Below are positions 42,724-52,069 of a stretch of 61,554 nt of DNA, in pieces. Origin of the DNA: an uncultured Bacilli bacterium (GTDB taxonomy: Bacteria; Bacillota_I; Bacilli_A; RF39; UBA660). The notes beneath the pieces were generated by a model. It saw only the letters and a program-made list of their open reading frames with translations. It made no database searches and was not told the DNA's origin. A program made the translations under genes and the position numbers. The DNA lies in NCBI GenBank assembly GCA_944363635.1, contig CALVUP010000008.1, positions 1 to 61,554 on the forward strand, written 5' to 3'. Positions within the stretch are counted from its first letter, which is position 1, and each line of letters begins with the position of its first letter.

Positions 42724-43739
42724 AATTTAGTAAATATTTGATAGATAAATATATAGAAATTTTATTTGTTCTTTTTGGGTATATTCTTATTCTTATGATG
42801 CTTTTTGCTTTTAAAGTACCAAGTGAAGTTACTATTGGTATAACCATTGTATTTCTGATTGTTTGTTTTTCTGTTTTATTGACTGGATATTTAAAAAGAC
42901 GAAGGTTTTATAATTATTTAATTCATAGTGTAGAAAAATTAGATAAAAAATATTTAGTATTAGAGATGTTAAATAAACCGTCTTTTTATGATGGTGAAAT
43001 ACTTTATGAAGTTTTATATGAGATCAATAAATCTATGAATGAAAATATAAAAAAATATGAAATGCGTTTAGCGGATTTTAAAGAATATGTTGAATTATGG
43101 ATTCATGAGATCAAACTTCCAATTGCTAGTTTAACTTTGATGAATCATAATCAAAAAAATAAAGTGAATAAAAAATATGAGGAACAAATAAGAAGAATTG
43201 ATGATTATGTGGATCAAATACTTTATTTTGTAAGAAGTGAAAATGCTGAAAAAGATTATTTGATTAAAGAGGTTGATTTGAAAAAAATTATCAATACTGT
43301 GGCTATGAGAAATAAAGATGATTTACTTACTAAGAATATTCGTTTTCTTGTAGAAGTTGAAGACGTAATGGTTCTTACAGATTCGAAATGGTGTGGGTTT
43401 ATTATTAATCAAATTGTAAGTAATAGTATTAAATATACAAGAGATGATGTGGATCGGTTTATTAAGTTAACGGTGGAGGAATCACTAAAACAAATTCATT
43501 TACATATATATGATAATGGAATAGGGATACCTTCTAAAGATATACGAAGAGTATTTGATAAGACTTTTACAGGTGAAAATGGACGAAATAGATCAAAATC
43601 CACAGGAATGGGCCTTTATATTGTTAAAAAACTGTGTGAAAAGTTAGGACATAAAATAAGAGTCGAATCTGTACAAAATGAATATACAGATGTTATCATT
43701 TCATTTTCAAAAAATGATTTTTATAAAATAAAGGATTAG
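42720..43739 (+). CDS. bceS: Histidine kinase, BceS-like intramembrane sensor
   Basis: 339 residues. Two transmembrane helices at the N-terminus (about 13-32, 36-57) with almost no extracellular loop, typical of intramembrane-sensing kinases. The dimerisation box is YVELWIHEIKLPIASLTL (phosphorylated His), N-box NQIVSNSIKYTR, and G-boxes DNGIGIPSKDI and STGMGLYIV. It receives its signal from the BceAB transporter and phosphorylates the upstream regulator. Overlaps bceR by four bases. Confidence 0.92.
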   Translation: MKFSKYLIDKYIEILFVLFGYILILMMLFAFKVPSEVTIGITIVFLIVCFSVLLTGYLKRRRFYNYLIHSVEKLDKKYLVLEMLNKPSFYDGEILYEVLYEINKSMNENIKKYEMRLADFKEYVELWIHEIKLPIASLTLMNHNQKNKVNKKYEEQIRRIDDYVDQILYFVRSENAEKDYLIKEVDLKKIINTVAMRNKDDLLTKNIRFLVEVEDVMVLTDSKWCGFIINQIVSNSIKYTRDDVDRFIKLTVEESLKQIHLHIYDNGIGIPSKDIRRVFDKTFTGENGRNRSKSTGMGLYIVKKLCEKLGHKIRVESVQNEYTDVIISFSKNDFYKIKD

Positions 43740-43748
43740 GATTTTTAG

Positions 43749-43777
43749 TATTACAAAATTGTAATATACTGTAATAT
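43749..43777. promoter_or_regulatory. Candidate BceR binding site upstream of bceA
   Basis: TATTACAA-AA-TTGTAATA (43749-43766) is an 8-bp-arm palindrome; TGTAATAT is repeated at 43760 and 43770, ten bases apart, a spacing used by OmpR-type regulators. It lies 60-90 bases before bceA, between the kinase and transporter genes. Confidence 0.55.
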
Positions 43778-43836
43778 TAGAATAACGATTTAATCCTTTT
43801 TTTGTCATAAAATGTAAGCATGAAAGGAGAAGTTTT

Positions 43837-44604
43837 ATGGAAAGTATTCTAAAAATTCATAATGTTGAAAAATATTATGGTAGTAGATCAAGTCTAACAA
43901 AAGCGATCGATAATATATCTTTTGAAGTAGATAAAGGCGAGTTTGTCGCTATCATGGGAGCTTCAGGTTCAGGAAAAACAACCCTTTTGAATTGTGTTTC
44001 TACAATTGATAGAGTAACATCGGGACATATCTTTGTAGATGGAGAAGATATTACCAAATTAAAAGGGAATCTTTTGAATAAATTCAGAAGAGAAGAATTA
44101 GGCTTTATTTTTCAAGATTTTAATTTACTTGATACCTTGACTGCTTATGAAAATATCGCCTTAGCTTTATCCATTCAAAATGTTTCTGTAAGTGAAATTT
44201 CCAGAAGAGTGGATAAAGTTGCTAAGGAACTTGATATTAAAGATGTTTTAAAGAAATATCCATATCAAATGAGTGGAGGGCAAAAGCAAAGAGTGGCTTC
44301 TGCTCGTGCAATTATTACAAATCCAAAACTTGTTTTAGCAGATGAACCAACAGGTGCTTTGGATTCAAAATCAGCTAAGATGTTGCTTGAGCGATTCGAT
44401 TATTTGAATAAAGAACTTGAAGCAACGATTCTTATGGTTACGCATGATGCTTTTACAGCTAGTTATGCAACACGTGTTATTTTTATCAAGGATGGTAAAA
44501 TTTTTAATGAATTACATAGAGGGGATGATTCAAGAAAAGAATTTTTTGATAAAATTATTGATGTTGTAACGCTTTTAGGTGGAGATTTAAACGATGCTCT
44601 TTAA
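43837..44604 (+). CDS. bceA: BceA-like ABC transporter ATPase
   Basis: 255 residues. Walker A MGASGSGKTT, Q-loop FIFQDFNLLDTL, signature QMSGGQKQRVASARA, Walker B LVLADEPTGALD and H-loop VTHDA. Next to the large permease and the two-component system it forms a BceRS-BceAB module for bacitracin-type peptide resistance. AAAGGAG precedes the ATG. Its last 11 bases overlap bceB. Confidence 0.94.
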   Translation: MESILKIHNVEKYYGSRSSLTKAIDNISFEVDKGEFVAIMGASGSGKTTLLNCVSTIDRVTSGHIFVDGEDITKLKGNLLNKFRREELGFIFQDFNLLDTLTAYENIALALSIQNVSVSEISRRVDKVAKELDIKDVLKKYPYQMSGGQKQRVASARAIITNPKLVLADEPTGALDSKSAKMLLERFDYLNKELEATILMVTHDAFTASYATRVIFIKDGKIFNELHRGDDSRKEFFDKIIDVVTLLGGDLNDAL

Positions 44605-46642
44605 GTTATCTTTAAAAAATATTGCTAGAAGTATAAAAGATTATGCCATCTACTTTTTTACTTTGATATTAGGAGTGGCAATATTTTATATATTTAATGC
44701 GATTGAAAGTCAAACGGTTATGATGAATGTATCATCATCGACTTATGAAATAATTGATTTAATGAATAGTATGTTATCTGGAGTAAGTGTCTTTGTGGCT
44801 TTTGTACTCGGATTTTTAATTATTTATGCCAATCGATTTTTAATGAAAAGAAGGAATAAGGAGTTTGGTATCTATTTAACACTTGGTATGAGTAGACGAA
44901 AAATATCTTTAATATTATTCTTTGAAACTTTAATTGTTGGATGTATATCCTTGGTTGTTGGTTTAGTACTTGGAACCGCATTATCGCAAGTGATGAGTTT
45001 ATTTGTTGCGAATATGTTTGAAGCTAAAATGACGGAGTTTGAATTTGTATTTTCATCCTCTGCTTGTATTAAAACACTCATTTATTTTAGTATCATGTAT
45101 ATCTTAGTTATGATTTTTAATACATATAATGTAAGTCGTTGTAAATTAATTGACTTACTGAATGCTAATAAAAAATCAGAAAAAGTAAAAATGAAAAATC
45201 CTTTGGTTTGTATAATTGTATTTATTCTTTCTGCTTGTGCACTTGGATATGCTTACTGGTGTGTAACGGGTGGAGTAACGGATATGCAAACGGCTGATAA
45301 GATATTAATTCCAATTGCTTTAGGAGCGTTATCCACATTCTTTATTTTCTGGTCTTTATCAGGATTATTACTTAAAATATTTATGAGTATGAAGAATGTT
45401 TATTATAAAGGATTAAATAGTTTTACATTAAGACAGTTTAGTAGTAAAATCAACACAACCGTATTTTCAATGACAATTATCTGTTTAATGTTATTCTTTA
45501 CCATTTGTGTATTATCAAGTGCTATTTCAATTAGAAACTCAATGACAAGTAATTTAGAGGCTATGGTACCAGCTGATATACAACTTGATAAGAAAATGGA
45601 TTTACCAGCTGATTCTAAATATTCTAAAGGTATTATTGAAGACTCTAAAATACAGGTGAGTGAAACACTCGATCGATTAGGGTTTGATATGGATAAATAT
45701 TTTAAAGATGTAATTGAATTTGATTTATATGCGAGCGACGAATTTATGATTAGAGATACTTTAGGATCTTCCTATGATGAAATGGCCAAACAATTTCCAT
45801 ATTTAGATTACGATATGGCGGAAACTTTTATTAAAGAAAGTGATTATAATAAGGTAGCTAAGTTGTATGGTTTAGATCAAGTTCAATTAAATGGTAATGA
45901 ATATGTTGTTATAGCTGATTTTGATTCTTGGATAAATATTCGAAATGAGGGGTTAAAACAGAATACGGCAATTACTATAGATGGTACTACTTTAACTCCA
46001 AAATATGATGAATGTGTCAATGGTTTTGTTTATATGACAAGTAGTCATATTAATACCGGAATATTTATTGTTCCAGATGATGTGCTTAAAAGTATGCCTA
46101 GAGAAAGTGGAATACTAATTGCCAATTATAAGGCGGATACTGATGAAGAAAAGCAGGAAATAGAAGATAAAATTATGCACTTAGACAATAATCCTTATGC
46201 TGTAAATACAGATATCGAAGCAAGTACTAAAATCTCTTTATATGAGGGTAGTATTGGTCTTGGAGCAATGATTACCTTTATTGGTTTGTATTTAGGAATT
46301 ATCTTTTTGATAGCAAGTGCTGCAATTTTAGCCTTAAAAGAATTATCTGAATCTACAGATAATAAAGAGCGATTTCATATGTTAAGAAAGATTGGAACAG
46401 ATGAAAAAATGCTTAATAAGGCTTTATTTAGACAAATTGGAATTTTCTTCTTGTTTCCACTTATTTTAGCAATTATTCATTCTATTTTTGGAATTAAATT
46501 CTGTGCATATCTTTTAGAAACCTTTGGTAAAGATGAACTCATAAAATCAATTATTGCAACGGCGGGAATTATTGTATTTATCTATGGTGGATATTTCTTA
46601 ATCACGTATTTATGTAGTAAAAATATTATAAAGGAGCGATAA
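44594..46642 (+). CDS. bceB: BceB-like ABC transporter permease
   Basis: 682 residues. Ten predicted transmembrane helices and a large extracellular domain between the seventh and eighth (about 315-545, starting near SNLEAMVPADIQLDKKMD), the hallmark of BceB-type peptide-sensing permeases. Coupling motifs: RRNKEFGIYLTLGMSRRKIS and ERFHMLRKIGTDEKML. It probably removes bacitracin-like or lantibiotic peptides from their lipid targets; the drug spectrum cannot be predicted. It overlaps bceA by 11 bases. Confidence 0.92.
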   Translation: MLFKLSLKNIARSIKDYAIYFFTLILGVAIFYIFNAIESQTVMMNVSSSTYEIIDLMNSMLSGVSVFVAFVLGFLIIYANRFLMKRRNKEFGIYLTLGMSRRKISLILFFETLIVGCISLVVGLVLGTALSQVMSLFVANMFEAKMTEFEFVFSSSACIKTLIYFSIMYILVMIFNTYNVSRCKLIDLLNANKKSEKVKMKNPLVCIIVFILSACALGYAYWCVTGGVTDMQTADKILIPIALGALSTFFIFWSLSGLLLKIFMSMKNVYYKGLNSFTLRQFSSKINTTVFSMTIICLMLFFTICVLSSAISIRNSMTSNLEAMVPADIQLDKKMDLPADSKYSKGIIEDSKIQVSETLDRLGFDMDKYFKDVIEFDLYASDEFMIRDTLGSSYDEMAKQFPYLDYDMAETFIKESDYNKVAKLYGLDQVQLNGNEYVVIADFDSWINIRNEGLKQNTAITIDGTTLTPKYDECVNGFVYMTSSHINTGIFIVPDDVLKSMPRESGILIANYKADTDEEKQEIEDKIMHLDNNPYAVNTDIEASTKISLYEGSIGLGAMITFIGLYLGIIFLIASAAILALKELSESTDNKERFHMLRKIGTDEKMLNKALFRQIGIFFLFPLILAIIHSIFGIKFCAYLLETFGKDELIKSIIATAGIIVFIYGGYFLITYLCSKNIIKER

Positions 46643-46709
46643 AGTGGTTTTGGTTGTTGTTTTTGCATCCATAGTGAAAGGAAAAAGAAGGGCTTCGTAA
46701 TTTGTACGA

Positions 46710-47855
46710 ATGTCCTTACGAGATATGGGTTATTTAGAATCAATAAAAAAAGCGGTAATTGTTTTTCCGATTATAGCCTTCTTATTTACGATTCCTTTTA
46801 TATTACATCAATATCATAAATATGGTTCGATCAATAAGCTTCGAGTTTTCATTATCTATTCCTTTATCCTTTATTTGCTTGTAATGTATTTTCTAGTTAT
46901 ACTTCCTCTTCCAAGCAGGGAAGAAGTAGCAAATATGACGGAAAGAACGATACAATTGATACCATTTTCCTTTATTGGTGATATTGCTAGAGAAACGAAT
47001 TTTTCTATAGCAGATCCTTCTACCTATTTATCTACATTATCTCATCCAAGTGTTTATACTTTTATTTTTAATATCGTTATGACCATCCCTTTTGGCATGT
47101 ATTTGCGATATTATTATAAGTGTAGTTTGAAAAAGACGTTTCTATTCACTTTACTTCTTTCTTTGTTTTTTGAATTTACCCAACTTACAGGACTTTATGG
47201 AATCTATCCAAGGCCCTATAGACTTTGTGATATAGATGATTTAATAACAAATACATTAGGAGGAGTTTTGGGATACTTGATTATGGGAATCGTAGATGAT
47301 TTCTTACCGACAAGACAGAAAATAGATGAGGAAACATTTGAAGAGGGAAAGAAGGTATCTGGATTTAGGCGAATGACTTTATTTTTCTTAGATGGATTTG
47401 TATATTTTTGTTTACTGGTGGTATTGTCTTTGTTTTTTAAAACTTCACTGACAACAGTTGTCTTTTTCCTGATTTATTATGCCGTCATTCCTTATTTTTG
47501 GAATGGCAAAACAATTGCGAGTAACTTTTTAAATGTCAGAGTATCTTTTCCAAATAAGACATTTATTCGATTGATTCTAAAAGCACTCTTTCATTACTTT
47601 TACTATTTTGTGTTACCAATTTGTATTTTAACAATAGGTATACTGGTGGTTCATAATATGAATTTATCTACTGTATTATCTATATGGGTTTATTTCGGAT
47701 GTTTTTTGATGATTTTACTTTTTTACTTCATTCATATATTTTTATTACTTAAAAACGGAAAGATTTATTATGATAAAGTATTTAAAATTACTTATCTGAG
47801 TACTATAGATGAGAAAAAAGAAAAAGATAGGAGGAAAAAAGATGGAAAGTGTTAA
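46710..47855 (+). CDS. VanZ-RDD fusion membrane protein
   Basis: 381 residues. Residues 1-185 are a VanZ domain (LVILPLPSREEVANM, IQLIPFSFI, FNIVMTIPFGMYLRY, EFTQLTGLYGIYPRPYRLCD, IDDLITNTLGGVLGYL). From about 215 an RDD-like domain of three helices follows (FRRMTLFFLDGFVYF, WNGKTIASNFLNVRVSF). The fusion sits behind BceRSAB and overlaps yxeA, suggesting a shared envelope-stress role. The ribosome site before ATG 46710 is weak (AGAAGGG at 17 bases); ATG 46725 is an alternative. Confidence 0.85.
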   Translation: MSLRDMGYLESIKKAVIVFPIIAFLFTIPFILHQYHKYGSINKLRVFIIYSFILYLLVMYFLVILPLPSREEVANMTERTIQLIPFSFIGDIARETNFSIADPSTYLSTLSHPSVYTFIFNIVMTIPFGMYLRYYYKCSLKKTFLFTLLLSLFFEFTQLTGLYGIYPRPYRLCDIDDLITNTLGGVLGYLIMGIVDDFLPTRQKIDEETFEEGKKVSGFRRMTLFFLDGFVYFCLLVVLSLFFKTSLTTVVFFLIYYAVIPYFWNGKTIASNFLNVRVSFPNKTFIRLILKALFHYFYYFVLPICILTIGILVVHNMNLSTVLSIWVYFGCFLMILLFYFIHIFLLLKNGKIYYDKVFKITYLSTIDEKKEKDRRKKDGKC

Positions 47856-48189
47856 AGGTAAAATATTTGCTGGTATTGGGATTGTACTTATAATTGCTGT
47901 TTTCTTCGTTGTATTTTGGTTGTTGTTTTATCAAGAATCTACATATTATACGAGAGTGGATAATGAAAAAGTACACATGTTAGATTCTGGGAATATGAGA
48001 TATGAATATACATTAGAATCTTATAGCAAAACAGGTAAGTCAAAAGAAGTTACATTTAAAACGAGTCGAGAATTAAAAAATGGAGCTTATTTAAAACTTG
48101 ATGTAATGCTAACAAGAGGAGTTCGATCTTGGGAGGAAGTAGAGTTTAATGAATTACCAAACAAAGTACAAGAACACTATGATGCGTAG
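47842..48189 (+). CDS. YxeA/DUF1093 family protein
   Basis: 115 residues: N-terminal membrane segment (about 7-29), then the YxeA domain with YYTRVDNEKVHMLDSGNMRYEY (seen as YYTRVDN and RYEYTL) and SWEEVEFNELPNKVQ near the end. AGGAGG sets ATG 47842, within the last codons of the VanZ-RDD gene. YxeA-like proteins accompany bacteriocin-immunity loci, fitting the BceAB neighbourhood. Confidence 0.82.
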   Translation: MESVKGKIFAGIGIVLIIAVFFVVFWLLFYQESTYYTRVDNEKVHMLDSGNMRYEYTLESYSKTGKSKEVTFKTSRELKNGAYLKLDVMLTRGVRSWEEVEFNELPNKVQEHYDA

Positions 48190-48195
48190 TATAGG

Positions 48196-48234
48196 AAGCA
48201 AACGATTGAAACTTAATTTCTAGTTTGCTTTTTT
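48196..48234 (+). terminator. Terminator of the VanZ-RDD/yxeA unit
   Basis: AAGCAAAC, 19-base loop, GTTTGCTT, then TTTT. A clear end of the BceAB-associated block. Confidence 0.7.
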
Positions 48235-48289
48235 CATGATATAATGAACATAGATAAAAGAAATGATTCATTGAAATGGTGGTGTTATC

Positions 48290-49555
48290 ATGAATAATCA
48301 CTTAAAAACATGGCATTTTGGTATAGATAATGATTATTTAGTTAAGTTAGTTTTAGCAGGTAAAAAGACGGCTACAACTTCTTTGTATGATTTAGATGAT
48401 ATTCCAGTCGTTGGAGAAGAATCCATATTGATCTTTGATAATGAAAAAAAGGCTTGTATTACTAGAACCAAAAAAGTCATTGTTACGGAGTTTAAAAATA
48501 TAAATGAAGAGCTTGCTAATCTTGAAGGAGAAGGAACTTTTGAAGAGTGGAAAAATACGCATATTGAATATTTTAAAAGTATAGATCCAACTTTTAATGA
48601 AGATACAAAGGTTATATTCGAAATTTTTGAAGTAATCGAAAACTTAATTGAACAACGAATACAACTTGCTAGAAAAATAGCACAAGCAAATAGAGATCTA
48701 TTTGGAGACCTTGAAAGTATAGAAGAAATAAATGCAGGATTTAATAATAGTATTTTTTGCGTAAATGAGAAATACATCATTAAAGTTTGTGGAGATACCA
48801 ATAAAGAAAACTTATTTGATACGGAGGTCAATTTTTATAATTCGAATCAAGATAATAAAAACATTCCAACTTTATATAGATATGATCAATCTAAAAAGAT
48901 TGTACCTTATGTTTATGAGATAATAGAAAAAATAAATGGGGAATCTATTTACTATTATTGGTATAAAATGGATGAATCCGAAAGAGAAGAATTTGTGAAA
49001 AATTTAGTTAAGGTATTAAAGAGAATCCATTCGAAAGAATATCCAGCTTATAATTGGAGTGCTTTTATAAAAGAAAAAGTTCTATCCAGCTTTAAGCAAA
49101 CAAAGGATATGTTTAATGAAGAAGAGAGAAACATTATTTTAGATTCTCTTAAAAAATATGATGAAATCTTCTCTGATAATCGATTTTGTTTTATTCACAA
49201 CGATTTACACTTTGATAATATTTTATTAGATGAGCAACAAAATATAAAATTAATTGATTTTAATGATTCAATTGTAGCGCCTTTTGACTTTGATTTAAGA
49301 TTATTATATATAAGTGTATCTTTACCATGGAAGTGGGCAAATATTGAGATGGATCCTTTCCAAAAAGTAGAAGACTATCAAAATTTATTTAAATATATTA
49401 AAAAGTATTATATTGAGCTTAATACAGTCAAATATTTAGAAGAAAGAATGCTTGTATATTGGATATTATATGATTTTGAATTATTACCAAGATTTAGAGA
49501 AGCCAAAGCAAAAGAGAGAATTGTAATGAATTGTAAAAAAATAATAAAAATATGA
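48290..49555 (+). CDS. ASCH domain fused to aminoglycoside-phosphotransferase-like kinase
   Basis: 421 residues. Residues 1-115 are an ASCH domain (VLAGKKTATTSLYDLDDIPV, TFEEWKNTHIEYF). Residues about 140-415 are an APH/choline-kinase-like fold: FIHNDLHFDNILLDEQQNIK carries the catalytic HNDLHxDN loop, followed by LIDFNDS with the metal Asp. ASCH domains are thought to bind RNA or modified nucleotides. Such a fusion could phosphorylate an RNA-linked or nucleoside substrate; I infer this only from the domains. GGTGGTG precedes the start. Confidence 0.85.
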   Translation: MNNHLKTWHFGIDNDYLVKLVLAGKKTATTSLYDLDDIPVVGEESILIFDNEKKACITRTKKVIVTEFKNINEELANLEGEGTFEEWKNTHIEYFKSIDPTFNEDTKVIFEIFEVIENLIEQRIQLARKIAQANRDLFGDLESIEEINAGFNNSIFCVNEKYIIKVCGDTNKENLFDTEVNFYNSNQDNKNIPTLYRYDQSKKIVPYVYEIIEKINGESIYYYWYKMDESEREEFVKNLVKVLKRIHSKEYPAYNWSAFIKEKVLSSFKQTKDMFNEEERNIILDSLKKYDEIFSDNRFCFIHNDLHFDNILLDEQQNIKLIDFNDSIVAPFDFDLRLLYISVSLPWKWANIEMDPFQKVEDYQNLFKYIKKYYIELNTVKYLEERMLVYWILYDFELLPRFREAKAKERIVMNCKKIIKI

Positions 49556-49625
49556 TATAATTATTTACTTAAGTTTATGATTAATTTAAGTCATAGTTAA
49601 GAAACTGATTTTTAAGGAGAAACGT

Positions 49626-50210
49626 ATGAGAATATTTAAAAATATGAAGAGTATTAGTCCATTATTTGGTATGGGGACGAATGAAAAAGGTCATACTATA
49701 TTATTTAGACCTCCAGGTGTAAGAGCAGTTATTATTGATGATGAAGGAAAGATTTTATTAAACAAAGAATATAGAGATGAATATCAAGCGTATGACTATA
49801 GGTTGCCTGGTGGCAAAGTCTTTGATGATATTGATACGTATATTCATTTTGTCTCAGAAGGAGAAAAAAAGCAAAATAATATAGAAAAATTAATATTACA
49901 AAAAGCTGTTGAAACTGTTATTAAAGAATGTTATGAAGAAGTAGGGTTTAAAATAAATAATCCTAAATTAATTCATATTTCTTCTAACGGATATACGGTT
50001 GATTGGGATTTATATTATTTCTTGGTTACGGATTATAAAGTTTTAAATGAAGGTCCACAATATGAAGATGGTGAAATAATTGATGGCTATGATTGGTTTA
50101 CAAAAGAAGAAGTTTTACAGTTATGGAAAAATAGAAAAATTAACGAGGAAAGATCATCAAATGTTTTGCTACATATGTTATTAGATGATGAAATACATCT
50201 TATAAAATAG
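49626..50210 (+). CDS. Nudix hydrolase
   Basis: 194 residues. Nudix box with GGKVFDD, a longer than usual gap of about 20 residues, then AVETVIKECYEEVGFKI, i.e. REUxEExGU with Lys for Arg. Strands before it (VRAVIIDDEGKILLNKEYR) are typical of nucleoside-diphosphate hydrolases. The substrate is unknown. AAGGAG precedes the start. It lies 10 bases before a Sel1-repeat gene. Confidence 0.85.
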   Translation: MRIFKNMKSISPLFGMGTNEKGHTILFRPPGVRAVIIDDEGKILLNKEYRDEYQAYDYRLPGGKVFDDIDTYIHFVSEGEKKQNNIEKLILQKAVETVIKECYEEVGFKINNPKLIHISSNGYTVDWDLYYFLVTDYKVLNEGPQYEDGEIIDGYDWFTKEEVLQLWKNRKINEERSSNVLLHMLLDDEIHLIK

Positions 50211-50220
50211 GAGGATATTT

Positions 50221-50847
50221 ATGGATAAAAATATAATACCTATGGTTTTTGATATAACTCAATTAGAAAAGAGTGCAAAAAACGGAGATGGATTATCTTG
50301 TTATTTGTTAGGTAGAAGTTATGACAGTGGTGAAAATGGAGTTGAGCAAGATTTTAATAAGGCACTATTTTGGTACAACAGAGGAAAAGAATTCAAAGAT
50401 CCTAGATGCATTTATGGTGTTGGCGCTTGTTATTACTTTGGTGATGGTGTTAAAGAAGATAAAGCTAAGGCATATGAACTTTTTGTTCAAGCATATCAAC
50501 CATTATTAAAATTAATAGAACAAGAAAAAAACATTCCAAACAGACAAGCTTTTTCTATATTTTGTTTAGGTGCATATTATTATTTTGGCTTTGGTGATAT
50601 TGAAAAAAATGATCATACTGCTTTTAAATTAATTTATGATAGTGCCATGAAAGGGCACATAGCTGGTATATATGATTTAGGTGCTAATTTTTATTATAAT
50701 GGAGTTGGTACCGAAAAAGATTTAGAAAAATCAAAATTCTATTTAGAACTTGCTGCCAGTTATGGATTACCAAGAGCAATGAAAAAACTACATGAATATA
50801 AAAGTACATATGATAATGAAATAAATTTCCATAGAAAGGTCAAATAG
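50221..50847 (+). CDS. Sel1-like repeat (SLR) protein
   Basis: 208 residues, four or five SLR helical pairs with the consensus A-x(8)-LGxxYxxGxG: LSCYLLGRSYDSGENGVEQ, CIYGVGACYYFGDGVKEDKA, SIFCLGAYYYFGFG, GIYDLGANFYYNGVGTEKDL. SLR proteins are scaffolds for protein contacts. No signal peptide. GGAGGA precedes the ATG. It shares the transcript of the Nudix gene. Confidence 0.88.
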   Translation: MDKNIIPMVFDITQLEKSAKNGDGLSCYLLGRSYDSGENGVEQDFNKALFWYNRGKEFKDPRCIYGVGACYYFGDGVKEDKAKAYELFVQAYQPLLKLIEQEKNIPNRQAFSIFCLGAYYYFGFGDIEKNDHTAFKLIYDSAMKGHIAGIYDLGANFYYNGVGTEKDLEKSKFYLELAASYGLPRAMKKLHEYKSTYDNEINFHRKVK

Positions 50848-50978
50848 TAAAGGAAAACGAAAAAATAAATGATATATTTAATAAATTTTTAAAACACTAA
50901 TAAAAAAATAAATCTTATATTTTTTTAAATGCTATAATTTTATTAGCAATTATCATAAAATTATCAATGGAGAAGAGT

Positions 50979-51725
50979 ATGAATAAAAAAGAAATATTAA
51001 ATAAAGTTGATAAACTTATTGTAATGTATAAAAATGGAGAACTTGGTGGAGAAGTAATGCCTGAAGATGCAAATCCCCATTTTAAAAGATCTAGTTTAGA
51101 AAATTATTTATATTTTACTTTGCCAATGGCACTAAATTATCAAAGAAATTCTTATACACTTTGGGAAAGTGCATTAAAAACATATAATGATGAGAAGACA
51201 AGATTTGTTTTTAATCCTAAAGTGTGTTTAGAAAAAAGTTTTGAAGAAGTGCAGTATACCTTAACAAAATATAAAGTAGCATTACAAAAGCAAAAACAAA
51301 CTGAAATATGGTTATTACTTTGTAACACATTTGTAGAATTATTTAATGGTGATATAAGAGAATTATTTGATACTTTAGATAATGATGTAGATAAAATTAG
51401 AAATTTTATACAAAAAGAGAACAAAAAGAAGTTTCCATATTTGTCTGGAACAAAAACATGTAATTATTGGCTGTATGTAATTTATCAATATACGGATAGA
51501 AAATATAAAAATATAGAACATTTAACTGTTGCGCCAGATACTCATGTATGTAAAGCAACACATAAGTTGGGATTAATTACTGATGATGAATTCAATTCTA
51601 GTAATGTTCAACAAATTGTTATAGATAGGTGGCAAGAATTATTTAAAAATACAAAGTATAAGCCAATAGATATTCATACACCACTTTGGTTGTGGAGTAG
51701 AAATGGATTTAAAGAAGTCAAATAA
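50979..51725 (+). CDS. Possible HhH-GPD-like DNA glycosylase fold protein
   Basis: 248 residues. The last third has features of the DNA-glycosylase superfamily: SGTKTCNYWLYVIYQYTDRK (helix after the hairpin), then VAPDTHVCKATHKLGLITDD, the place of the catalytic-Asp loop (VDTHVxR...LGL), and IDIHTPLWLWSRNGF. The N-terminal helices are not diagnostic. There is no Fe-S cluster. ATG 50979 is preferred over 50967 because GGAGAAG lies between them. Function is a suggestion; a search with a profile would decide. Confidence 0.5.
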   Translation: MNKKEILNKVDKLIVMYKNGELGGEVMPEDANPHFKRSSLENYLYFTLPMALNYQRNSYTLWESALKTYNDEKTRFVFNPKVCLEKSFEEVQYTLTKYKVALQKQKQTEIWLLLCNTFVELFNGDIRELFDTLDNDVDKIRNFIQKENKKKFPYLSGTKTCNYWLYVIYQYTDRKYKNIEHLTVAPDTHVCKATHKLGLITDDEFNSSNVQQIVIDRWQELFKNTKYKPIDIHTPLWLWSRNGFKEVK

Positions 51726-52069
51726 TGATAGAGAAGTAAAAATACAAGGTGGCGAATTATTTGAGAAAGATGGAGTGTATAAATAGTAGTTTAGAATTAT
51801 CTTTAAAATTTTTGAGCTTATATTTTTACTTTAAAATCTGAGCGGGTTTAAATTTAATCATAAAAAATGTCTTTCTTCCTAGAAAGACAATATTTACGTT
51901 TCTATATAAAATAAAAACTTACGAATCTTTTATAATTTGTAAGTTGTTTTCAAATGGAGTAAATGTCGTAAATCTCTACAATTTTTTATTTATAATGATG
52001 ATATATAAAATATTTACATATCTCGTAAAAAATACCATTTCATGATAAAATGTTAATGGGAGTGGTATT
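51726..52069. other. Intergenic stretch with a gene-tail remnant and repeat copy 1
   Basis: 51726-51787 still reads as a coding tail in another frame (KKSNNDREVKIQGGELFEKD, then GVYK and TAG), possibly a frameshifted C-terminus or a piece of another gene. At about 51870-51890 is a short AAAATGTCTTTC/GAAAGACA hairpin. Repeat copy 1 lies at 51900-51990. Nothing else in about 344 bases. Confidence 0.5.
51900..51990 (-). repeat. tRNA-Gly-3'-end-like repeat plus terminator, copy 1
   Basis: Read on the minus strand: a T-arm-like TTGTA/TACGA hairpin, CATTTAC, T, CCA (the tRNA-like acceptor end), TTTGAAAAC, then the stem ACTTACAAA/TTCGTAAGT and TTTTTATTTT. It shares its order and most bases with copy 2 (54600-54685). 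Its T-arm-like hairpin has one mismatch. Confidence 0.6.

Noticed and set aside
46644-46699. Eighteen-codon ORF (MVLVVVFASIVKGKRRAS) between bceB and the VanZ-RDD gene
   Set aside because: AAGGAG precedes the GTG, but the ORF is too short to judge and those bases are the end of bceB; may be chance.
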